From NCBI GenBank assembly GCA_041584755.1, contig JBFHDK010000086.1, forward strand, positions 1 through 11,229: DNA of 11,229 nt, read 5' to 3'. Under the pieces are notes generated by a model. It worked only from the letters and a program-made list of their open reading frames with translations, did not search any database and had not been told where the DNA came from. Of the stretch, positions 1 through 6,265 are shown one piece after another; position 1 is the first letter of the stretch; each line of letters starts with the position of its first letter. This DNA is from HB2-32-21 sp003448675. GTDB taxonomy: Bacteria > Pseudomonadota > Gammaproteobacteria > Pseudomonadales > Porticoccaceae. Made by a program: the position numbers and the translations under genes.

Positions 1-242
1 GGTGGCAAACGGGTATATCCTTCGCGCAGACGCTGAACCCGGCCACCCTCCTGATCCACTGCAAGCAACAATTCAGCCCTGAGTTCACGGATGTCAGCAC
101 AAAGTTCACTGATTTGCGCACGTGAAATAATATTACGTGCAAATAAAATGACACCGCCCACCTCCGGGCGCAGCAGCAGGTCTCGCTCCTCATGGCTCAG
201 TCCAGGGCCTTCGAGATCCAGCATCAAGGGTCCAGCGCTCAT
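1..242 (-). CDS. nagZ: beta-N-acetylhexosaminidase NagZ, N-terminal 80 residues (partial)
   Basis: NagZ is a cytoplasmic glycoside hydrolase family 3 enzyme. It removes N-acetylglucosamine from anhydro-muropeptides during peptidoglycan recycling, and in many Gram-negatives this controls ampC induction. The minus strand reads from an ATG at 242-240 and stays open to the window edge, giving 80 residues of a protein usually about 330-350 aa. Visible hallmarks are MLDLEGP near residue 7, RPEVGGVILFARN around 25-37 and AVDQEGGRVQRL around 61-72. The last is the family's substrate-binding stretch and closely matches Pseudomonas NagZ. A GGAAG sequence lies 7 nt before the ATG; a second in-frame ATG at codon 7 is a possible alternative start. 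The gene is divergent from the small gene at 549. Only the 5' end is present, so the catalytic His/Asp loop cannot be checked. Confidence 0.95.
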   Translation of the reverse strand, partial: MSAGPLMLDLEGPGLSHEERDLLLRPEVGGVILFARNIISRAQISELCADIRELRAELLLAVDQEGGRVQRLREGYTRLP

Positions 243-548
243 ATCTTTACTTCCGGTTAACTGCGTACAAGGTTAAAAAAGCGACCTTAGGTAGGCAAGA
301 TCAGCCTGTCAACAAGGCAAACCAGCCCAAGCTTTTTAGACGGGTTTTTCATTTAGCGAGACTCGAATATCTCCAAAAGACATTTATCGACAGGAAAATA
401 TTGCTAAATTTCAATGGCGTACAGGAATTTGTTCCAACAGGTCTATCTGATCTACCTCACAAGGGCAATCATTTGAGGCTAGTGGGTAATGACCAGGCTT
501 CGGACCAGTGCTATTTTGAACTCGGTATTCCCCTTTGCGGAGGCACTT
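243..548. other. nagZ/acidic-protein divergent intergenic region
   Basis: These 306 bases hold the candidate nagZ promoter on the minus strand. I found no convincing -35/-10 pair reading toward the gene at 549, no repeat and no RNA gene. An in-frame upstream extension of the 549 gene (from an ATG at 489) exists but lacks a ribosome binding site. In Pseudomonas, psrA lies between nagZ and lexA, as I recall; no psrA-like coding is seen here. Confidence 0.6.
284..312 (-). promoter_or_regulatory. candidate sigma70 promoter of nagZ
   Basis: On the minus strand a perfect -35 TTGACA (312-307) is followed after 17 nt by TAAGGT (289-284), which keeps the T1, A2 and T6 positions of a -10 box. Transcription would start near 277, leaving a leader of about 35 nt before the nagZ ATG at 242. 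The -35 is excellent and the -10 only fair. Confidence 0.45.
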
Positions 549-851
549 ATGGCAAAAATCTCTCCCGAACTTAACGCCTGGTATCAGGATGTTGAGGAAG
601 ATGCACTTTTCGAAGTGGTCGCAATTGATGAAGATGAGGACTACATCGAAGTGCAGTATCTCAACGGCGAAATCGGTGAATTTGACTTCGATGTGTGGAA
701 ACAGATGATCATTCTACCGGCGCAGGCGCCGGAGGATTGGAGTGCGCCCTTCGAAATATCCACCGGTGATGAGTACGCGGGTGATGGCGCCGGTTTTTCC
801 CTGTCTAGCTGGGACGAGCCTGGTACGTATAGCGATTCCGAACCTTAATTC
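549..851 (+). CDS. small acidic conserved protein of unknown function (DUF6763-like)
   Basis: This is a 99-aa protein whose stop codon ends at about 848. The start is set by GGAGG at 539-543, 5 nt before the ATG at 549. An upstream in-frame ATG at 489 would add 20 residues but has no ribosome binding site. The protein is strongly acidic and seems soluble: there is no signal peptide or membrane segment. The N-terminal half carries NAWYQDVEEDALFEVVAID and IEVQYLNGEIGEFDFDVWKQ, a beta-rich pattern that reads like a small barrel or Tudor-like fold. The tail (about residues 65-99) is low in complexity and rich in D, E, S and G. It resembles the short gammaproteobacterial family I associate with DUF6763; that assignment comes from memory and is unverified. 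No function is known to me. It is divergent from nagZ and convergent with the LOG gene, 48 nt away. Confidence 0.8.
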
Positions 852-896
852 GACGGTGAAATCGCACCCCAGTAACCACCACCTATACCGTGTACG

Positions 897-1565
897 TCAT
901 TGCGAGAGCGCCTGGGCCTTAAGCAAGCGCACGTGCTGAACAATGGTGTTCGCGGCGGCTTCGACGTCATCTTCCACCGTGAACAAGCTCAACTCCTGTT
1001 CATCGAGATAGCCCATTTCCAGGGTCCTTTCCCGCATCCACGCCACCATTCCCTGCCAGTAATCCCGCCCCACCATTATTATGGGGAAAGGCCTGACCTT
1101 ACCGGTCTGCACCAATGTCAGCGCTTCAAAAAGCTCATCCAGCGTGCCGTAACCACCGGGAAAGACCACGAAACCCACGGCATACTTAACAAACATAAAT
1201 TTGCGGACAAAAAAATAGCGGAATTCAAGACTAATATCCTGATATCTATTGGGCGTTTGTTCCATGGGCAGGGTGATATTCAAACCCACTGTTGATGCCG
1301 TCGTTCCATGACATCCCTTGTTGGCCGCTTCCATAATGCCCGGACCACCCCCGGTGATCACCGGAATATTTTCCGCTCCGAGCAATTGCCCGAGCCGTTC
1401 GGCCTCGGCGTACCACCGACCATCCGCTGAACTGCGGGAACTCCCAAATACTGTCACGGCCTGACCCAGTTTTGCCAGAGACTCGATGCCATCCACCAGC
1501 TCGGACTGGATACGTAATACCCGCCAGGCTTCGGGAACCTTACTCTCGTCCATCACTGCCTCCAT
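897..1565 (-). CDS. LOG-family (TIGR00730-type) nucleoside 5'-monophosphate phosphoribohydrolase
   Basis: This 222-aa Rossmann-fold protein belongs to the Lonely Guy/YgdH-like family. Members hydrolyse the N-glycosidic bond of purine nucleoside monophosphates, including cytokinin ribotides, releasing base and ribose 5-phosphate; they were formerly annotated as lysine decarboxylases. From the ATG at 1565, the conserved elements are GSSR near 41-44, GGGPGIMEAANKG at 72-84, the VRK stretch at 120-122 with the arginine expected to contact phosphate, and PGGYGTLDE at 136-144 with the family's key glutamate. The GTG at 1577 gives a longer frame, but it would overlap the ribosome binding site. AGGTGA sits 8 nt before the 1565 ATG, so I chose 1565. 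Another ATG at 1553 preceded by GGAGG is also possible. The gene is divergent from lexA across a shared regulatory region, so SOS influence is plausible but only inferred. The physiological substrate cannot be told from sequence. Confidence 0.9.
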   Translation of the reverse strand: MEAVMDESKVPEAWRVLRIQSELVDGIESLAKLGQAVTVFGSSRSSADGRWYAEAERLGQLLGAENIPVITGGGPGIMEAANKGCHGTTASTVGLNITLPMEQTPNRYQDISLEFRYFFVRKFMFVKYAVGFVVFPGGYGTLDELFEALTLVQTGKVRPFPIIMVGRDYWQGMVAWMRERTLEMGYLDEQELSLFTVEDDVEAAANTIVQHVRLLKAQALSQ

Positions 1566-1572
1566 CTTTAAA

Positions 1573-1602
1573 GTCACCTGTACATATCAAATCACAGGTG
1601 AC
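1573..1602. repeat. perfect 9-bp inverted repeat with 12-nt spacer
   Basis: The arms GTCACCTGT (1573-1581) and ACAGGTGAC (1594-1602) are exact reverse complements, separated by 12 nt. They contain LexA-like CTGT/ACAG half-sites, but with N12 between them instead of the N8 of a LexA box. The right arm overlaps the candidate lexA -35. The left arm, read on the minus strand, contains the AGGTGA ribosome binding site of the LOG gene. It could be an operator for a dimeric regulator or an RNA hairpin that hides that site. Confidence 0.85.
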
Positions 1603-1625
1603 ATAGCAATCTTACTGGATATAAT
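1598..1625 (+). promoter_or_regulatory. lexA promoter (-35 GTGACA, -10 TATAAT)
   Basis: A -35-like GTGACA (1598-1603, five of six matches) is followed after 16 nt by a perfect TATAAT at 1620-1625. Predicted transcription starts near 1632, giving a leader of about 30 nt. The -10 lies inside the LexA box, so bound LexA would block RNA polymerase: the classic autoregulated arrangement. Confidence 0.75.
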
Positions 1626-1632
1626 TACAGTG
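1613..1632. promoter_or_regulatory. LexA binding site (SOS box)
   Basis: The 20-mer TACTGGATATAATTACAGTG matches the E. coli-type SOS consensus TACTGTATATATATACAGTA at 16 of 20 positions. It keeps the essential CTG-N10-CAG core (CTG at 1615-1617, CAG at 1628-1630). It lies 30 nt before the lexA start and about 48 nt before the LOG start, so it could also influence the divergent gene. Confidence 0.9.
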
Positions 1633-1662
1633 CAATTAAACTTTTTTTAGCGAGGATCAAGC

Positions 1663-2268
1663 ATGGCGGAAAAATTAACGCAACGGCAAGCCCAGATACT
1701 GGAGCTGATCAGGGAAAGCGTGGCGTCAACAGGCTATCCGCCGACGCGCGCGGAAATTGCCGCTGAGTTTGGCTTTCGATCCGCCAATGCTGCAGAGGAA
1801 CATCTGCGCGCTCTGGAACGCAAGGGCGTGATCGAAATGATCCCAGGAGCCTCCCGAGGCCTGCGCCTGGTCACGCCGCCCCGGGGTTTGCCCCTCGTAG
1901 GCCGAGTTGCGGCAGGCAATCCCATTCTGGCTGAAGAAAACATTGAGGAGTTTTACGAGCTCCCAGGCTCAATGTTTTATCCCCGGGCGGACTTCCTGCT
2001 CCGCGTCCAGGGCGACAGCATGCGCGATGTGGGCATCCTCGACGGCGATCTATTGGTGGTTCACCAGACTCCAGCTGCCGAAAACGGGCAGATTGTAGTC
2101 GCCCGTATCGATAGCGAGGTGACCGTTAAGCGCCTGAAAAAAACCCGCAGCCGGCACCTCATCCAGCTGTTACCAGAAAACCCCGACTACGAACCCATAG
2201 AAGTGGATCTACGTGAGCAGAATTTTGCCATCGAAGGCCTGTACGCGGGATTATTGCGCCTGAACTAG
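1663..2268 (+). CDS. lexA: SOS repressor LexA
   Basis: LexA represses DNA-damage response genes and inactivates itself by RecA-stimulated autocleavage. The 201-aa protein is almost the same length as E. coli LexA (202) and aligns without shifts. The winged helix-turn-helix occupies residues 1-70, and its recognition stretch FRSANAAEEHLRAL (39-51) is nearly that of E. coli, consistent with the CTG-N10-CAG site upstream. The cleavage bond is Ala84-Gly85 in RVAAGNP. The catalytic dyad is Ser119 (GDSM) and Lys156 (TVKRLK), at the same numbers as in E. coli. The C-terminal S24 peptidase/dimerisation domain runs from about 78 to the end. The start is supported by GAGGA at 1652-1656 with 6 nt spacing. 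No sulA-like gene follows, unlike the Pseudomonas layout I recall. The protein looks fully functional. Confidence 0.98.
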   Translation: MAEKLTQRQAQILELIRESVASTGYPPTRAEIAAEFGFRSANAAEEHLRALERKGVIEMIPGASRGLRLVTPPRGLPLVGRVAAGNPILAEENIEEFYELPGSMFYPRADFLLRVQGDSMRDVGILDGDLLVVHQTPAAENGQIVVARIDSEVTVKRLKKTRSRHLIQLLPENPDYEPIEVDLREQNFAIEGLYAGLLRLN

Positions 2269-2270
2269 TT

Positions 2271-2288
2271 ACCGACACACCTCGGTTT
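2271..2288 (+). terminator. weak possible terminator of lexA
   Basis: Just after the lexA stop codon, ACCGA (2271-2275) pairs with TCGGT (2282-2286) across a 6-nt loop, followed by only two further T residues and then A residues. The stem and the U-tract are both short, so termination would be weak. Confidence 0.3.
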
Positions 2289-2324
2289 AAAACACGACAC
2301 CAGCCTGCTTTATGGCTCCCAAGC

Positions 2325-2349
2325 GAAGGCAGAAGGCAGAAGGCAGAAG
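2325..2349. repeat. heptamer tandem repeat (GAAGGCA, about 3.6 copies)
   Basis: Three exact copies of GAAGGCA (2325-2331, 2332-2338, 2339-2345) are followed by a partial fourth copy, GAAG. It lies in the non-coding gap between lexA and the convergent 81-aa gene. No ORF crosses it, so copy-number change would not alter a protein. Confidence 0.9.
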
Positions 2350-2405
2350 AAAAATATAGATCGAATGGCCAGTAAGATACATCGGTGATATAGATGGGAA
2401 ATTAG

Positions 2406-2428
2406 AAAAAACCGGCACCCGCCCAGTT
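2406..2428 (-). terminator. intrinsic terminator of the topA-DUF6586-81aa cluster
   Basis: Read on the minus strand, AACTGG (2428-2423) pairs with CCGGTT (2415-2410) across a 7-nt loop, including one G-U pair, and runs straight into a T-tract (six Ts, 2411-2406). It lies about 40 nt downstream of the 81-aa gene's stop. The pairing is poorer on the plus strand (C-A mismatch, no T-tract), so it is directional. A further 5-bp hairpin, GGTGA-GCT-TCACC, sits at 2431-2443, between that stop and the terminator. Confidence 0.6.
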
Positions 2429-2467
2429 CAGGTGAGCTTCACCGCGAATGAGTGAACCCTCGGCGAT

Positions 2468-2713
2468 CTAGTGAAGCACCCGTTCTTCTGCTTCCTCTTC
2501 TTCAATAGCCATGGCGTCATTACTCAAGTCCTCAACCGCTTCGATGCCGGCATCAATCATCGCCTTAGCAATATCGATAGTGGTATCGCTCAGGTAAAAC
2601 TTCGCCTCGTCGGAAAAACTGATGCGGATCAGGGGCTCGCCTTCGTTATTCGCGCGCTGCAAGACCACCTCCCCGTCGGGAAGCATCACTATTTCGTACA
2701 GAGATGAAGACAT
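2468..2713 (-). CDS. 81-aa acidic conserved protein, function unknown
   Basis: This small soluble protein starts MSSSLYEIVMLPDGEVVLQR, continues with EPLIRISFSDEAKFYL and a helix rich in A, I and D (about residues 44-68), and ends in an acidic run with four consecutive glutamates near 72-75. There is no signal peptide, metal motif or membrane segment. It resembles the short conserved protein that lies between topA and lexA in Pseudomonas (PA3009-like, from memory), and the same neighbours are found here. The start is supported by GGAG 5 nt before the ATG. It has its own extended -10 promoter and is followed by a good terminator, so it can be expressed apart from topA. No function is known to me. 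The proximity to lexA is positional only; I see no LexA box in front of it. Confidence 0.85.
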   Translation of the reverse strand: MSSSLYEIVMLPDGEVVLQRANNEGEPLIRISFSDEAKFYLSDTTIDIAKAMIDAGIEAVEDLSNDAMAIEEEEAEERVLH

Positions 2714-2743
2714 GGGTTCTCCGTGAGGGCCAGTTAGTGTCTG

Positions 2744-2772
2744 AGTATAGCAAAGCAGGGACCTCTTGACAG
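2744..2772 (-). promoter_or_regulatory. extended -10 promoter of the 81-aa gene
   Basis: On the minus strand an extended -10, TGCTATACT (the TATACT hexamer is 2749-2744), stands 17 nt after CTGTCA (2772-2767), which matches four of six -35 positions. The start would be near 2737, with a leader of about 24 nt to the ATG at 2713. It lies entirely within the 97-nt gap after the DUF6586-like gene. Confidence 0.6.
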
Positions 2773-2810
2773 ATAAAGTTCCGACGTGCTCTTACCCCGC
2801 CGTACCAAAC

Positions 2811-3317
2811 TCAGCTCTCGGCCATCAGAACGCTATGGCGGTCAATTAGCTCACTCAGTGCGTCAACCCAGCCTTGAAGCAGCTCCCGGGAAGGTTCTTG
2901 CTGTTTCATACCACGATCTTGATACAGTGCGATATCACCCCCACTGGATATAGGTCCTGTCCGGTCAAGATCGTTGAAGTGCAGGGCATCGCAGGCTTCG
3001 AGACAGGCTCGCAGCCAACTGCGTTGGTCACTAGCCAGGTTACTCACTTCCCCAGCCTCCGGTGAGTTGATACCTGCCGCCTCCAGGCAGGCAGCCAATT
3101 CCCGGGGCGTGCGAATAGAGGCGCCTGCTCCTGGGACGTAGCTTTCCGCCACGCCGCGCAAATGCATGAGAAAAGCACCTTCCAGATGATAAAGAACGCC
3201 CCGTTTCACGGCCCGGCGCATCACTGAATCCTGTTCAACGCGCTCGGTCTCGGCGAGCAAGACCCTGGCGTAGTTGCAGCACTGATGGCTCGCGCCAACA
3301 TAAGCTTCAGCAGTCAT
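2811..3317 (-). CDS. DUF6586-like conserved protein, function unknown
   Basis: This predicted cytoplasmic protein has 168 residues. I set the start at the ATG at 3317-3315. The open frame runs on upstream, but that part lies over the 3' end of topA in another frame and has no family-like sequence; from 3317 the protein begins MTAEAYVGASHQCCNYARVLL, which fits the family. It appears mostly helical, with an N-terminal stretch AETERVEQDSVMRRAVKRGVLYHLEGAFLMHLRGVAE arranged like the helical bundle of the Pseudomonas homologue next to topA (PA3010-like, from memory). No catalytic motif is visible. The ATG is 34 nt after the topA stop, so it is very likely in the topA operon. A modest AGGA lies 9 nt before the start. 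Co-conservation with topA and the 81-aa protein suggests a shared role, but nothing in the sequence says which. Confidence 0.8.
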   Translation of the reverse strand: MTAEAYVGASHQCCNYARVLLAETERVEQDSVMRRAVKRGVLYHLEGAFLMHLRGVAESYVPGAGASIRTPRELAACLEAAGINSPEAGEVSNLASDQRSWLRACLEACDALHFNDLDRTGPISSGGDIALYQDRGMKQQEPSRELLQGWVDALSELIDRHSVLMAES

Positions 3318-3351
3318 GGGCAACCATCCTGGCAATGGGCCTGGGGCTGGA

Positions 3352-5985
3352 TTATTTTTTGCGCTTGTCCTCGACCTGCCACTTGCCATCTCGATACCAG
3401 GCCTGCCAACCGGTGGTTTTACCCTCAACTTCCGAGCGCACATAGTGCTCGGCACTTTTGCGGGCATAACGCACCACGGTCGCTTTACCATCTGGGTCTT
3501 TTAGCGGCGCCGACATCAAATAGGCATATTTGGGGTCGATCTCTGTCTTATGGGGCAGCAGTTCGCTGACCAGTGGCGCACGCGTCTCCCTATGCTTGGG
3601 AAACTGGCTGGCGGCAAGGAATATACCGGCAGCGCCATCGCGCAGCACGTAGTGATCGTCCACCTTCTCACACTGTAGCTCCGGCATATCCACCGGATCC
3701 ATTTTCGGTGGCGCCGGTTGGCCATTGCGCAGGAGTTTACGGGTGTTCTTGCAGTCGTCGGCGGTACAACCAAAATATTTGCCAAAACGACCAGATTTCA
3801 GCTCCATATTGGCACCGCATTTGTCGCATTCAATTACCGGTCCCTCATAGCCGCGCAACTTAAAGCTACCTTCCTCTACTTCATAACCGGGGCAGTCCGG
3901 ATTATTTCCGCAAATGTGCAGCTTGCGCTGTTCATCAACCAAATAGGCATCCATGACGCTCTTGCAGATACCGCAATGATGCTTGGCCAACAGCAACTTT
4001 GATTCGCCTTCGGCGTCATTTTCCACATCCACCGCTTCTTCGCCGGAGATCAGATTTTTAGTATTTTTGCAACGTTCCTTTGGCGGCAGGCTGTAGCCGG
4101 AACAGCCCAGAAACACGCCGGTACTACCGGTTCGAATGGCCATCGGGCGGCCACATTGTTCACAGACGATGCTGGTCTCGGTCGCGCCATTCAAGCGCAT
4201 GCCATTGGTTTCATCCCGGGCGTTATCCAGTTGCTTGGTAAAGTCCTGATAGAAACGATCGAGAATTTCCTTCCAGCTGAATTCGCCGCCGGCGATGCGA
4301 TCCAACTGCTCTTCCATAGCGGCGGTAAAACCGTAGTCCATCAAGTCATTGAAGTTTTCATCCAGCCTGCTGGTAACAATCTCGCCAATTTTTTCCGCAT
4401 GGAAGCGGCGATTTTCTACCCGCACATACCCGCGGTCCTGAATAGTGGAAATAATGCTCGCGTAGGTTGAAGGTCGCCCTATGCCGCGCTTTTCCAGCTC
4501 CTTGACCAGAGCTGCTTCGCTAAAGCGCGGCGGCGGTTTGGTAAAGTGTTGCTGGGGCAGTAATTGCAACAACTTCAGCTCGTCACCCACCTGATAGTCG
4601 GGCAGCTCCACGTCATCCTGACTGCGCAGGCCCGGCGCCGCGCGCAAAAAACCATCGAAGACCATAACCCGACCACGCACGCGCAACTCGTAGTCGCCGG
4701 CGGCGACTTTAACCGTGGTGGTATTAAAGCGAGCCGGCAGCATTTGGCCACCGACGAATTGCTGCCAGATCATGTCATACAGTCGCCGGGCATCGTCTTC
4801 CACACCCTGCAAATCAGCCACGGAGATATCCACATTGGACGGCCGAATGGCTTCGTGGGCTTCCTGGGCTCCCTCCTTGCTAGCATGGACATTGGCTTTT
4901 TCCGGCAGGTATTTATCGCCATAACGCTGACTGACCAGTTCCCGACACTGTTCTACCGCTTCGGCGCTGAGGTTCAGGGAATCGGTCCGCATGTAAGTGA
5001 TATACCCAGCCTCATACAAACGCTGAGCCAACATCATCGTTTTTTTGACCCCAAAGCTCAGCCGCGTACTGGCTGCCTGTTGCAGGGTCGAGGTAATGAA
5101 CGGCTTTGGTGGTCGGGTTTCGGAAGGACTGGCGTTTCGTTCGGATACCGTAAAGGTCTCTTTATTTAGCTGTTCGACGGCCGTGTCGCTATCGGCCTTG
5201 TTATCGGGCCGATAGGTCTTGCCATTAACGCTGCGAAGCTCAAACCGGGCCTGATCCTCCTCAGTGTTTTCCAGGTCCGCGTGCAAAGTCCAGTATTCAA
5301 CGGGCTGAAAGGCGCGAATCTCGCGCTCCCGCTCAACCACCAGCTTGACCGCTACCGACTGCACCCGTCCCGCGGACAAGCCCCGAGCAATCTTCTCCCA
5401 CAAAAGTGGGGACACCATAAAACCCACGACACGATCCAGAAAACGTCTTGCCTGCTGGGCGTTGACCCGGTTGATATCCAGCTCTCCAGGGTCGGCAAAA
5501 GCCTCCTGAATGGCTTTCCTGGTTATTTCATTAAACACAACCCGTTTGAAGCGCTCATCTTCACCGCCAATGGTTTCGCGCAGATGCCAGGCGATGGCCT
5601 CACCTTCCCGGTCAAGATCGGTAGCCAGATAAATCGTATCAGCGTCCTTAGCCAGCTTTTGTAGCTCGGCGACCACTTTTTCCTTGCCCGGCAAAACCTG
5701 GTATTGCGCATTCCAGCCGTGATCGGGATCAATACCCATGCGTTCGATCAACTGCTCCCGAGCCCGGCGTGCCTTGTACTCAGCTTTTTCCTTGGGCGCC
5801 ATCTTGCGCGTTGCCGCCGCCTGGCGCGCACGCTTTTTAGGATCGACCGGCGCCCGACTGGCGGCGCTGGTGGGCAAGTCCCTGACATGACCAACGCTAG
5901 ATTTAACGACGAAGTCCTTACCCAGGTACCTGTTTATTGTTTTTGCTTTTGCCGGCGACTCGACAATAACCAGTGATCTGCCCAT
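3352..5985 (-). CDS. topA: DNA topoisomerase I (type IA)
   Basis: TopA relaxes negative supercoils by making a single-strand break with a 5'-phosphotyrosine link. The 877-aa length fits the proteobacterial family. The Toprim domain begins at once (LVIVESPAKAKTINRYLG, with Glu9) and carries the Mg-binding D123-L-D125-R-E127 motif. The catalytic tyrosine is Tyr331 in GYITYMRTDS. Between residues 40 and 80 is a basic, lysine/arginine-rich insert, as is common in this group. Three tetracysteine zinc ribbons follow: C608/C611/C628/C639, C671/C674/C692/C698 and C720/C723/C740/C745. The end is a basic tail, DKRKK. A good sigma70 promoter lies upstream; the ribosome binding site is weak (GGA 5 nt before the ATG). 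It appears to lead a cluster with the DUF6586-like gene and probably the 81-aa gene. All key residues are present. Confidence 0.98.
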   Translation of the reverse strand: MGRSLVIVESPAKAKTINRYLGKDFVVKSSVGHVRDLPTSAASRAPVDPKKRARQAAATRKMAPKEKAEYKARRAREQLIERMGIDPDHGWNAQYQVLPGKEKVVAELQKLAKDADTIYLATDLDREGEAIAWHLRETIGGEDERFKRVVFNEITRKAIQEAFADPGELDINRVNAQQARRFLDRVVGFMVSPLLWEKIARGLSAGRVQSVAVKLVVEREREIRAFQPVEYWTLHADLENTEEDQARFELRSVNGKTYRPDNKADSDTAVEQLNKETFTVSERNASPSETRPPKPFITSTLQQAASTRLSFGVKKTMMLAQRLYEAGYITYMRTDSLNLSAEAVEQCRELVSQRYGDKYLPEKANVHASKEGAQEAHEAIRPSNVDISVADLQGVEDDARRLYDMIWQQFVGGQMLPARFNTTTVKVAAGDYELRVRGRVMVFDGFLRAAPGLRSQDDVELPDYQVGDELKLLQLLPQQHFTKPPPRFSEAALVKELEKRGIGRPSTYASIISTIQDRGYVRVENRRFHAEKIGEIVTSRLDENFNDLMDYGFTAAMEEQLDRIAGGEFSWKEILDRFYQDFTKQLDNARDETNGMRLNGATETSIVCEQCGRPMAIRTGSTGVFLGCSGYSLPPKERCKNTKNLISGEEAVDVENDAEGESKLLLAKHHCGICKSVMDAYLVDEQRKLHICGNNPDCPGYEVEEGSFKLRGYEGPVIECDKCGANMELKSGRFGKYFGCTADDCKNTRKLLRNGQPAPPKMDPVDMPELQCEKVDDHYVLRDGAAGIFLAASQFPKHRETRAPLVSELLPHKTEIDPKYAYLMSAPLKDPDGKATVVRYARKSAEHYVRSEVEGKTTGWQAWYRDGKWQVEDKRKK

Positions 5986-6034
5986 GTATGTCCGTTCTGT
6001 TAAAAGTTTACGTTAGCCTCGGTTCAAGCTGCGC

Positions 6035-6063
6035 GTTGTAATGCCTGAATTTTCACAGGTCAA
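6035..6063 (-). promoter_or_regulatory. sigma70 promoter of topA
   Basis: On the minus strand, TTGACC (6063-6058, five of six) is followed after exactly 17 nt by TACAAC (6040-6035, four of six). Transcription would start near 6028, leaving a leader of about 42 nt. The bases just upstream of the -35 (6064-6100) are AT-rich, like an UP element. Confidence 0.65.
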
Positions 6064-6129
6064 GCGTTTTATCAAATATAAGCCATATTTTTGAATTCCC
6101 CGGACACCACCGATGCAAGCTAAACACAT

Positions 6130-6180
6130 AGACGACGCGGGCACTCGCGTTCATCCGTCAATGCGGATTACCCGTCGTTT
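6130..6180. repeat. nested inverted repeats in the topA/usp intergenic
   Basis: ACGACG (6132-6137) pairs with CGTCGT (6173-6178), extendable by a G-U pair and an A-T pair to 6130/6180. Inside it, ATCCG (6153-6157) pairs with CGGAT (6164-6168) across a 6-nt loop. A competing CGCG-GGCACT-CGCG hairpin (6136-6149) overlaps the outer stem. Together they could form a small branched RNA or DNA structure. Confidence 0.5.
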
Positions 6181-6219
6181 AAGAGACTTTTCCACAAGAG
6201 TCGATAACCATCAATGGCC

Positions 6220-6265
6220 CGAAAACCTGCTTTACCCGCCAGCGAGGTATCCAGGCGGGTTTTCG
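6220..6265 (+). terminator. terminator-like hairpin upstream of usp
   Basis: ACCCGCC (6234-6240) pairs exactly with GGCGGGT (6254-6260) across 13 nt, followed by TTT and then CG. The 3' side GGTTTTCG (6258-6265) is also the exact complement of CGAAAACC (6220-6227), so a longer hairpin or an alternative pairing is possible. It reads like a Rho-independent terminator with a short U-tract, yet no recognised plus-strand gene lies upstream. It might end a small RNA or act within the usp leader. Confidence 0.45.

Noticed and set aside
325..350. CCC...GGG followed by TTTTT in the nagZ upstream region, resembling a terminator
   Set aside because: The stem is only 3-5 bp with a wobble and a long loop, and no plus-strand gene precedes it.
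489..548. In-frame N-terminal extension of the acidic protein starting at ATG 489
   Set aside because: No ribosome binding site precedes it, whereas GGAGG stands 5 nt before ATG 549; the added residues do not look like the family.
852..891. ACGGT...ACCGT pairing between the two convergent genes at 849-896
   Set aside because: A 5-bp stem with a very long loop and no T-tract; not a credible terminator.
1566..1577. GTG 1577 as the LOG start
   Set aside because: It overlaps the AGGTGA ribosome binding site serving ATG 1565 and has no such site of its own.
3318..3491. Longer version of the DUF6586-like protein starting at 3491
   Set aside because: The extra 58 codons lie antiparallel-free over the topA 3' end in another frame and look like non-coding translation (many R, P, S, W).
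4564..5169. Long open frame (201 codons) on the plus strand within topA
   Set aside because: It is antisense to the well-supported topA reading and has no recognisable protein features; a codon-bias shadow.
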